In this document: piece after piece, positions 32,759 through 43,000 of the stretch | How the letters are laid out: every line of letters starts with the position of its first letter | How positions within the stretch are numbered: position 1 is the stretch's first letter | Origin: Dendrophyllia cribrosa | Taxonomy: Eukaryota; Cnidaria; Anthozoa; Scleractinia; Dendrophylliidae | Length of the DNA: 64,000 bases | Direction: 5' to 3' | NCBI GenBank assembly: GCA_024195265.1 | Contig: JAJLRJ010000011.1 | Span: forward strand, 1,624,866-1,688,865 | Notes under the pieces: model-generated | What the model saw: only the letters and a program-made list of their open reading frames with translations | The model's database searches: none | What the model was told of the DNA's origin: nothing | Translations under genes and position numbers: made by a program

Positions 32759-33991
32759 GAATGCAGAGGTCCACACAACGCGTAAGTAAAATGCACTGGT
32801 TCGGTTTTGCCGGATGTTACCCGTATGTACTCGTATGTACTCGTATGTTACTCGTATGTTACCTGTATGTACTCGTATGTACTCGTATGTGCTCGTATGT
32901 TACTCGTATGTTACCCGTATGTACTCGTATGTACTCGTATGTGCTCGTATGTTACTCGCATGTACTCGTATGTACTCGTACGTACTCGTAGTAATGAATG
33001 CAGTGGTCCACACAACGCGTAAGTAAAATGCACTGGTACGGTTTTGCCGGATGTTACCCGAATGTACCCGTATGTACTCGTATGTACTCGTATGCACTCG
33101 TGTGTACTCGTATGTTACTCGTATGTACTCGTTTGTACTCATATGTTACTCGTATGTTACTCGTATGTGCTCGTATGTTACTCGCATGTACTCGTATGTA
33201 CTCGTACGTACTCGTATGTGCTCGTATGTTACTCGTATGTACCCGTATGTACTCGTATGTACTCGTATGTACTCATATGTTACTCGTATGTACTCGTATG
33301 TACTCGTATGTACTCGTATGTTACTCGTATGTTACTCGTATGTTACCCGTATGTACTCGTATGTACTCGTATGTGCTCGTATGTTACTTTCGTGTACCCG
33401 TATGTACTCGTACGTACTCGTATGTGCTCGTATGTTACTCGCATGTACTCGTATGTACTCGTACGTACTCGTATGTGCTCGTATGTTACTCGCATGTACT
33501 CGTATGTACTCGTACGAACTCGTAGTAATGAATGCAGTGGTCCACACAACGCGTAAATAAAATGCACTGGTTCGGTTTTGCCGGATGTTACCCGTATGTA
33601 CTCGTATGTACTCGTATGTACTCATATGTTACTCGTATGTACTCGTATGTACTCGTATGTACTCGTATGTTACTCGTATGTTACTCGTATGTTACCCATA
33701 TGTACTCGTATGTACTCGTATGTGCTCGTATGTTACTCGTATGTACTCGTATGCTACTCGTACGTACTCGTATGTTACTCGTATGTACTCGTATGTTACT
33801 CGTACGTACTCGTATGTTACTCGAATGTACTCGTATGTACTCGTATGTTACTCGTATGTACTCGTATGTTACTCGTATGTACTCGTATGTTACTCGTATG
33901 TACTCGTATGTTACTTGTACGTACTCGTAGTAATGAATGCAGTGGTCCACGCAACACGTAAGTAAAATGCACTGGTTCGGTTTTGCCGGAT
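32759..33991. repeat. 10/11-bp minisatellite with four conserved linkers
   Basis: Three blocks (about 32815-32990, 33055-33527 and 33590-33930) are made of actcgtatgt and ttactcgtatg units with point variants. They are separated and flanked by four copies of a linker of about 65 bp (gtccacacaacgcgtaagta through ggttttgccgga) at 32759, 32995, 33528 and 33931. All six frames look open because of the simple sequence; no protein is implied. Confidence 0.95.
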
Positions 33992-34584
33992 CTCTATGTA
34001 GAGATGCTCGAGCCAGACGTTACCTGAAGTGTATAAGACAATAATCAGCGCTTTGCCGTGGAGCCAGCTTTTCATTCAGTTTGTTTTATCCCTTTGTTAC
34101 AGCAAATAATTTTTGACAGCTTTCATTTTAATGGAGCCATGGACTTTCTCGGACGCAAAAACATACAGCGCTTGAGCCGAGTTTACAGATGTAATAATCG
34201 AAGTGAGGTGGGTTTGTGATGTAGCGTCTTCTTCATGTAAGTAACCCTGTTCGCTCCTCTACTTCTCATTCCTGACTCAACTTCGATCTCTCTCAAAAAG
34301 GACGAAAGTGCTGTCCACGGCTGCTTTTTTAGACTCAGATCATGCCAATCATGCTAGGTCTAGCTAACCGTAGTGGTGTGTTTGATTATAAGAGATTGCA
34401 GTACCCTGTTGGGTAATTTATGGATCTACTATTCACGTTTGCCCGTAAGTGTCATCCTATAAAAGACCCTGCTCGCACGCTACTTTTGTTTCCGTTTTCG
34501 ATTCCATCACTCGTGAGTTCTACAACAGACTTAGCTGATTTGATGCTATTGAGCTCTTGTAAAATGCGTTTGGTTATTTCTTAC

Positions 34585-34690
34585 CTCTAAATGTCGTATG
34601 CTGCGAAATGTATGATGCGAAAGCTCAGTGTTGTTTCTTCCTTGATATGGCAACAAGATATTAAAAGAATGTCTTATCAGTTTTTTCGTG
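34585..34690 (-). other. Candidate 5' leader exon (copy B)
   Basis: Donor gag/gtaagaaat at 34584/34585. The surrounding 300-600 bp is paralogous to 8530-9130, including cttagctgattt, ggcaac(a/g)aga and the following dispersed repeat. It could be an alternative receptor promoter or a remnant of another gene copy. Confidence 0.4.
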
Positions 34691-34709
34691 ATACTTGGCA
34701 AATCTAATG

Positions 34710-35110
34710 CCCCGGAGGGGGTGGGGGGGGGGGGGATTACTACCTGACCCATGTCAATTGGGTATAGGGGTGCTGTTGGGAGTTTGAAAAGGAAAATAAG
34801 GAAAACTAAAATACCTACTCTATGTAGGACATTACACACTCCATTTCTAATTTAGGACCCTCTTGGTAATTGCAATTTAGGTAGCAAACGTCCCTGATGT
34901 CGAATTGCTAAATGACTGAATTAATCATATTTTACGACGACAGTCGTGCAACCATACCTTGTTTAGGACAGATTCAGGCCCTGTTCAGGACCAACTGACT
35001 CGCGTAAAATAATATACCCTGCTCAGGACAAAGGGGCAAAAAGCCATACCCTCATATAAGGAGTGCCCCTCCCTCCCTCCCCCCCCCCCCCCCCCCCCCC
35101 CCCTCCCCAG
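34710..35110. mobile_element. MITE with G-run and C-run ends
   Basis: It begins ccccggagggggtggg and ends in a C-rich run followed by ctccccag. The flanks tctaatgc and tataatgc differ by one base, consistent with an old 8-bp duplication. Non-coding. Confidence 0.45.
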
Positions 35111-35293
35111 TATAATGCGTCTTTTATTTCAGAATTCTATCATGTTGTCACAAGATATTAAAACATTAGGATAAGTTCATGTCTAGTGACCCAAGACGTT
35201 GCTAGTCTGCAAACATAATAATCCCATCAATGACTTGACCCTTTCACTTACAAAGTCACACCATGGATCATGAAACATGATTCAGATCTAACT

Positions 35294-35735
35294 TTTGAGT
35301 CTGTGGGTGAAATGCTAAAGTGTGATCATTAATTCAAATGAAAGCTATTGAGCAGTACTTTCCTGTGGTGTTTATTATGTTAATGAAATTCTATTCCTGT
35401 GCTGTTTATTATGCTGTACAAGGTGGTTCAACGTTTGAGTCTGTGGATGAAATCCTAAAGTGTGACCATTCAAATCAAAGCTATTGTGCAGTACTTTTCT
35501 GTGGTACTGTTTATTATGCTGTACAAGGTGGTTCTAACTTTTGAGTCTGTGGATGAAATCCTAAAGTGTGACCATTCAAATGAAAGCTATTGTGCAGTAC
35601 TTTCCTGTGGTGCTGTTTATTATGCTGTACAAGGTAGTTATAACTTTGAGTCTGTGGATGAAATCCTATAGTGTCATCATTCAAACGAAGGCTATTGATC
35701 GATATTGAGCAGTTCTTTCCTGTGGTGCTGTTTAA
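35294..35735 (+). repeat. Tandem array of ~110-bp dispersed repeat (4 units)
   Basis: Units run tttgagtctgtggatgaaat, cctaaagtgtgaccattcaa, gagcagtactttcctgtgg, tgctgtacaaggtggttcta. One frame reads through parts of the array, but units carry stops and indels. Single copies occur at about 7085-7150, 8930-9090, 9855-9897, 37990-38135, 47780-47875 and 59535-59590. Confidence 0.85.
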
Positions 35736-36725
35736 TTTATTAATCGTGCCGAAGCCGACGAGTTATGTTTTACTCTCTGAGTTTCCTTTTTACTCGTAGC
35801 GTAGCCGACGAGACATCAATATTAGAAATATTACATGGTTTTAAACTTTACAACAGGGTAAAGGACTGCTTATCAAATAGTAAAAAAGCAAACCAGGTGT
35901 CCTTCTCACTGTTGCGTCCTCTGAATTTTGTGTCGGATAAGTGCATGTAAATTTATGCACGAATTTTTTGGTTCCACTGGTCTGATTGGCTAACACGAGA
36001 CCTCGTGATCTTCCTCTTGATTAAAGATGGCGGCAAATCTCTCGATGGGTTGACTTGAGAAGCAGAAGGATGCATTACAGCATACAAGTTTAATTTTCAA
36101 AACAATCCAAGGCGTTTGTGGATGGATGGGACCGTTTGATATTGTGTTCGCCGCTTATTACTTGGAATTTTTGTTCGGGCAAGGTTTGTGTTATATATAA
36201 CTTGCCATTTGCTTAGCAATCGAGGTAAGTGAATGAAGTGCGCGCAGTGTACACGTCCGGCCACTTTAGTTTGTAATTGCTATAACTCCTTGTTTTAGTA
36301 CGGAAATTTTCTCAATTTCCTTTCAAAGACAGTTCATTTACTTACCTTTAAAATGTTCAATGGTTGGCGGCTTTCCTCAAGTATTAAAGAAATTATACCA
36401 ATTGTCGCATAACTAATAAGTTGCCCAGTTTCCAGCCAGCTTGCCCAGTTTCCGACCACCGACTTAAAGTAAATTTTCCTTGAAACCGCTCGACGTAAAC
36501 CGACTTGTAAGCCCCTTGATAATAGTGGTCGCCTAGTTATAAATATCAGGCAAGTTTTAATATAAAGCTTTGTCATCTACTGTTTTACACAGTGTATTCA
36601 AAATATGTATGACCTCAGTGACCCGGAAGCGTGTCTTCCGCGGTATGTTGACAGACTACTTATCATGTCTTTAACTTCTCGACCAGGAAATTTTAAAATT
36701 CGGTTCTTTCACTCAATAAGGAATA

Positions 36726-37402
36726 CCTTATTACATGAAATTTCCGCGACACGTTTATTTCGCGATTTTGAGGTGTGCATATTTCCCGACACTTAAATTT
36801 CGCGATTTTGCTAAAATTTTGTATTTTGAATCACTTAAATTTCGCGTTTTTGAGTAAGACACAATCTACTTCCTTGGCAATGTTATTTAACATGTGCTTG
36901 AATTAGATAAAACGAATTTATCAAAGGTCGGCAATAACGTCAAAATTACCAAAAAAAAACGCAACGGCTGGACTATATGTCAACAGTAACAACAAAGCAG
37001 TTCATGCTTATTCGTAAATTATTGGTCTTGACCAATTATTGACCACAATTATTGACCACAATATTCAGTATTCAATATTCGGACTCCGAAGAAAAAATGA
37101 TGCCGTTTAGTAACACAGTGCCGTTTAGAAACATATGTACAAGTCTCGCGAGTTATTTGTGTAAATGTCTTGATATGGATCAACAGAATAGTTAAAAATA
37201 TGATTTTGTAAACGTTTTAATGGTAATACTGTAAACTCATTTCTTTCTTGATTATTGACATAAGGGGAGTCACTTAATTTTCGCGTCATGTTATGTTCGC
37301 GACACTTATTATTATATTGTTCGGGTCACTTTAATTTCGCGATTTTTTTTAAATCGCGAAATTCGCGAAATTAACGTGTCGCGACAATTTCATGTAATAA
37401 GG
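36726..37402. mobile_element. TIR element with TA target duplication
   Basis: Ends ccttattacatgaaatttcc and aatttcatgtaataagg are inverted and flanked by TA on both sides. Inside, gcgacacg..ttcgcg phrases repeat near both ends. No transposase. A Tc1/mariner-type origin is inferred from the TA. Confidence 0.75.
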
Positions 37403-39432
37403 TAGGTTTTGAGCAATGTTTTAGTGTTTTAGTAGTCGGAAACTGGCACACTAGGTCGAAATCTTCGCTGAGAATTTGACTGTTAAAATTTCAGGAACAG
37501 CCGTATTCTAACTGATGATGATAGATTCCCTAATCAATTTCATCTTTAATCTAACATTTGTCCAAAAATTATGAAGCTCCTTGAGATTTTTCCTGTGAAA
37601 CGAACTATTTGTTTATCTACGGTAGTTTTGATGTACAGTGAAACGAACGAAAATTAATCGCTAAACGTTTAATGGGTCTTTAATCACCTGGACAAAACCT
37701 GTCCTTCCTCGGCCGTTTCTTGTTCAAAAAGAGCGCCAAAACCACCAATGTATTACGGAAATGTTCGTCTTTCTTTCGGAGTGTTTCGGTGAACGAAAAT
37801 TTAAAACTCCGACGAACATAACCGACGTAAGTTTTTTTTGGCCGGAAACTGGTACTGGCCGGAAACTGGGCAACACACTGTAGTCTTATTTTTTATACAT
37901 TATTTTTATGTTACTCCGTAAAAGCACTCAAAACACTCGGGAATCAATACTGCAATGGGTTAAAGATGCCACGAGATCAAGCTGTGTGCAGCTTCTTGTT
38001 ATGCGTGTATAAGGTGGTTCGAACTTTTGAGTCTGTAAACAAAACCTTAAAGTGAAAGCCAGTACGGAGCTCTGCTTTCCTGTGGTACTGTCACTGTATT
38101 CTTTATTAAGCTGTACGATGTGTTTGAGTCTGCGGTCAAAACGCAGGCCCGTAGACAAGTTCCAAGTTAAAAAGACAACTCGGAAAAATTTGTCGTGGTG
38201 TGTTTACGCCCTCCATAAAACGTGAAATTAGAAAATTTCATGTCGTAGTCGTGCAGGGACGTCAAAGAAATGTACCAAAATACAGCGTTGTTGTTTTGCT
38301 TACTAAACATTGATTTTTGACGTTGTCGTTGCCGTCGCCGTTGCCGTCGCCGTCGTCGTTGCTTAAGCTCCCTAATGTCTATTTTTTGACCGGGGGATAG
38401 CTTTAATTTGCTTGGCCGATTTTCTCGGCCCCGGTTATTTTAGCCTTGCTACGGGCCGGAAATCTGTCAGAAATGAAAGTCAACTGTTCCTTCGCATTCG
38501 CTCTTTGGGTTCAAGGATAAATTAACTTAAATCACCTTAGTTAACTAAGACATTCCTTTATTGGACAATTTCTTACTCATCTTGTCATTTATCTGAAAGA
38601 GAGCTGAATATATTCAATATATTTTCTATAATACAGCGTACATGCTGGAGAATCTAAGTTTATTGTGAGCTAAAGCGATAGAAATATGTAAAACATTGTA
38701 AAAAACAATTGTTAAAATTTTTTTTACCATATCTATGAAATAAGAAGCTATATTTCCCCTTTGTATTCCCTTACATAAAATATGGATATGTCATGATACA
38801 TATAGCAATTTAATATGTACTAGTAAAAATACGCAGTATACCATAACTCATGCATCGGTCTTATAAATTACAATTTAATGCGCCCTATAATGATATAATA
38901 TTAAAACAGATGAAACGTTTTCAAAGAAAAAATTCTCAAAACCTACATTTGAAATATAGACGTGTTATTACGTACTAAATATATCGTCCAAAAAGAACTA
39001 ATGATAGTGCTTCAGCATAGAAACGTATTGAGACAACATTGGACAAATTTTCTGCCATAGGAAAGTTTGCACAACTCATTAATTTATGAAACCAAACGAT
39101 ATATAAAAATTCAATTTAAAATAAGAAACTCTTACTGTTAATCAATACAACTGGAACAATGCGCGTGCATTTTATTATTTTTATGATTAAACGTAGTATT
39201 TTCCTGTCACACCTAAAAATGTTTTTCTAAATGTCACGTGACGAATTCCTGTGCAAGAGGTGCGAAAGACCATCCCTTTCACTAACCTGGGCCCTCGCTC
39301 TTTATGGTCAGCCACAGGGACATGCGTCAAAGGCCTTTGAACAACCAACAACCACGCAACACACATTAATTATATATTTTATGAGTAATTATGGATAAAA
39401 ATTAGTGTAATGTTAAACAGCACATTTTTGTG

Positions 39433-40056
39433 TTAATATTTCCATCTTCTTCTTGAGCTTCTCCTGCTTTCAATCTGCGCGATTTCATACTCCCCGTCCT
39501 CCTCTTCCTCAAGAGTAAACTGAACAGGACTGTACTTCCGGTCCCTATAAACCTGGAAAGATGACGCACTTCCGGTTGACATTGACGTAATAGGAGTGAA
39601 TCGGGGTTTTTGTTCGATATCAATTTCCAGTTCAGTCGTTGCGTGACGCTGTTTTACATCAATATCCAGTGTGGTAGTTGTTTGTTTACTGGATTCAAAC
39701 TCTGTTGTTGTGGTCGGTTGCGGTGTGTATTCCACTGTCGTTTGTGGCTGGAATTCAAATTCTGTTCTAGTAGTTTGAGTTGTAAAACTGTAATCAGACC
39801 ATTGGCGAGGACTCAAATTAATGTCCAACGTTGTGACTGGAGGTTTGACATCAATGTCAAGGGTTGTTGTCTGTTGTGGAACGTCTTTGATATCGAAATG
39901 AAGAGTGGAAGTCTCTGTTTGGTCATCTGAATCTGATTCTCTTTCTTCCAGCTGTCTCTTGCACTGCTCGTACGCTCTATGGCTGAGTATCAAATCATCC
40001 TGCAAGCTCTGAATCTCGCTTTCAAGCTCTTCAATCCGCTGCTGCAAGGTGCTCAC
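39433..40056 (-). CDS. Giant coiled-coil gene, exon 5 (C-terminal tail)
   Basis: Acceptor ttttcatcag; phase 0. The first 45 residues finish the coiled coil (VSTLQQRIEELESEIQSL). A Thr-rich tail follows with five variants of TTTLDIDVK (TSTLHFDIK, TTTLDIDVK, VTTLDINLS, TTTLDIDVK, TTELEIDIE) and FEFQ/TTVEYTP-type phrases. An acidic EEEEDGEYE stretch and a basic RRSSRRRWKY end precede TAA. Confidence 0.88.
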   Translation of the reverse strand: MSTLQQRIEELESEIQSLQDDLILSHRAYEQCKRQLEERESDSDDQTETSTLHFDIKDVPQQTTTLDIDVKPPVTTLDINLSPRQWSDYSFTTQTTRTEFEFQPQTTVEYTPQPTTTTEFESSKQTTTTLDIDVKQRHATTELEIDIEQKPRFTPITSMSTGSASSFQVYRDRKYSPVQFTLEEEEDGEYEIAQIESRRSSRRRWKY

Positions 40057-43000
40057 CTGATGAAAAGAAAGATGTTTTGAACCCCAATAATATTGGTCAA
40101 CATCAAAAGAAGAATAAAATACCAAATTTCATTTTGCAATAGGAGCTTTCATTTGAATGGTCACACTTTAGGATTTCATCCATAGACTCAAAAGTTATAA
40201 CCACCTTGTACGGCTCAACAAACAGTGCCACAGGAAAGTACTGCTTAAAATCATTCATTTGAATGGTCACACTTTAGGATTTCATGCACAGAGTCAAAAG
40301 TTAGAACCACCTTGGCTCAATAAACAGTGCCACAGGAAAGTACTGCTTAAAATCATTCATTTGAATGGTCACACTTTAGGATTTCGTCCATAGACTCAAA
40401 AGTTATAACCACCTTGTACGGCTCAATAAACAGTGCCACAGGAAAGTACTGCTTAAAATCATTCATTTGAATGGTCACACTTTAGGATTTCATGCACAGA
40501 GTCAAAAGTTAGAACCACCTTGTATAGCTTAATAAACAGTACTACAGGAAAATACTGCTCAGTAGCTTTCATTTGAATGGTCACACTTTAGGATTTCATC
40601 CATAGACTCAAAAGTTAGAACCACCTTGTACAGATCAATAAACAGTGCCACAGGAAAGTACAGTCGAACCTCTCCTTACGGACACCTCTCTAATACGGAC
40701 ACCTCTCTATTACGGACAGTTTCCTATGTCCCGACAAAATTCTCACATATTTTCTTTTAAAAAACCTCTAAAATACGGACCCTCTCTAATACGGACAACG
40801 GACACTAAATCTCGGCCCCAGAGAGCAAATTCATATAAACTTATTACGGACAATCCGGTGATCAGGTGATGATAGTTTGAGTAAGTAATACAATTTCCTG
40901 TTTGTGGTTACAAACATATATCGAAAGACGTTTTCAGAACTGTACTTTATATTACTTTTTCACATGCATCATTGCGTTGTAGTTCGTTTTGTTTTAAAAC
41001 AGGGATTCGTATACCTTATGTAGCTGAGAATTATACAATGTAGTACACTACTGATAGATAGTGTTTCAATGCTGTATATTAATCAATTTAGATGCAGTTA
41101 AAAGACGAGTGTGAGCCTGTTTTTAGTTACTGAACAAAAACTGTCAGTGAAGTCTTAAAAGTGACGTCATCGTGGTGACCTCGATAATACGGACACCTCT
41201 CTAATACGGACACTTTTCTCTGTCCCTTCGGTGTCCGTATTAGAGAGGTTCAACTGTACTGCTTATTAATAAAATCATTCATTTGAATGGTCACACTTTA
41301 GGATTTCATGCACAGAGTCAAAAGTTAGCACCACCTTGTATAGCTTAATAAACAGTACCACAGGGAAGTACTGCTCGATATCATAGCAAAATAAACCTAC
41401 AGCACTTAAGATATCAAAACAGTTAAAATGAGCGTTCGCTAACCTGATTGGTCTTCTGCTCGCGTTCAAGGTCATGTGACCTACACGCCCTTCGTTGGTC
41501 TTCAAGCTCTCGCTCCAGTCTCTCTAGGCGACCCTGCTTGGTCGTGACGTCATCGTTAGCATCGTTGAGCTTCCTCATGGCGTTCTGTAACTCGTTTTCG
41601 AGTTTTCTGAGTTCAATGCGTGTGCTACTAATCTCCTGAGATATCTGTTCCTTCTCATGTGCTCTGGAATCAAACTCCCGTTCCACGATCAGGAGTCTTT
41701 CCTTCGCTGTCCTCAGTTCGTATTCCAACCGGCGTTTTTCCTCCTCTAAGTGTCTGTTGGAGTCCTCGAACCTAAACAAATAAACAAATATCAAATACTG
41801 ATATACCGCTTAATCCACTATGTGTCCACGTCATTTTACATGAACAATTAGTCACACCTTAAAGAGAAAAATTAGTCAATAAGTTCATTACAGAACAAGC
41901 ATTCTGGCTAGTGTAACTAGACGTTAAATCATGTAGAATTTCATCAACAGATGAGAACGACAATTTAAAGTAATTTTCAACTAGTACCTCCGTAGTTTGC
42001 TCTTGCAATCCCCGAGTTCAAAGTCCAGAGATTGTCTCTCTTGAATCAACGTCTGTTTCTCGATTTCAATCCTGGTGTATTTTTCCTTGATAACCGTGTA
42101 TTCATGGTAGATCTCTTCCTTTTCCCTCCTCGCCTGTCCCACTTCATTTACGACGTCTTCCTTCAATTCTAGTTGCGATTTCAACCTGTCAATCTCCCAT
42201 ATAAGATCTCGGTTTTCTTCGCTAAGATTGAATTTCTCAGCTCTCGAAGACTTGATCTCTTCTTGCATCACTGCTTTCTCTCTTTCCCATGCTTCAACTT
42301 CTCGTCCTCTGGCCCCAGCCTCTCGTTGTAGTTTCTCCAGCTCTCGTTTTACTCGCCTTAATTCGTCTTGAACCTCAGACTTGCTTAATTTAACTGCTGA
42401 AAGTTCGTCTTTGAGGGTGATCTTTTCACTCTCAAATGAATCATATTCGTACTTATGCATGGACAGTTCCCGTTTCAATCTCTCAATCTCCATACTTGCG
42501 GATCGTAATTCGTCCTTGATATCCACCAGTCCCCGCCGCATATCCGATATTTCCTCCTTTAGTTTTCCATTCTCCTCTTCGCTGTGAATTTTCTCTGTTT
42601 TCATGGTTGCCAACTTGTCTTTAACTCCTTCGTACTCGTCTTTGATGAGCCGAAGTTCTTCCTCGGCCCGTGATTTATCTTTTCTTATGTTAAACGCTTC
42701 TTCTCTATACCGATCCTTCTCCTCATCCCAACTGTCTTTATCATCCTTGCTGTAGGCCAACTCTCTCTTCAACGTGGAAACTTCAAAGTTGAGTGAGCTT
42801 ATTTGAGAGTTCAGCTCGCTTATGAAGTTATCTTTCTCAAACATACTTCGCTGATGCTCGTCAATAGAGCGTTCGTGCTCGAAGACTTTCTCAGATAATT
42901 CAGCTTCACTCTTGTGCAGCCTCTCAAGGGCCTCCTCCAGCTCATCTCGTAGACGATTTTTCTCTAACGTAGAGCTATTATTATACTCATCCAGTTGTCT

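Larger units (their letters stand above)
31200..39430. other. Gene-free stretch between receptor and giant coiled-coil gene
   Basis: No coding exon supported on either strand. Contents: two leader/promoter-like copies (near 32312 and 34585), the 10-bp minisatellite, a hAT-like element, the roughly 110-bp tandem array, a TIR element at 36726-37402 and a (GTCGCC)-type tract at 38317-38358. The last 800 bases are AT-rich and probably hold the 3' UTR of the coiled-coil gene. Confidence 0.6.

Noticed and set aside
32761..33965. Several overlapping ORFs of the TRMYSYVLVC type on both strands
   Set aside because: A 10-bp stop-poor minisatellite opens all frames; no domain, no start context.
32759..33991. 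Regular repeats with spacers, CRISPR-like at first sight
   Set aside because: The repeated parts are a simple 10-bp unit and the linkers are identical, not unique; the genome is eukaryotic.
35338..35671. ORFs with repeated ESVDEILKCDHSN phrases
   Set aside because: They translate the 110-bp dispersed repeat; other units carry stops and the phrase also occurs in introns.
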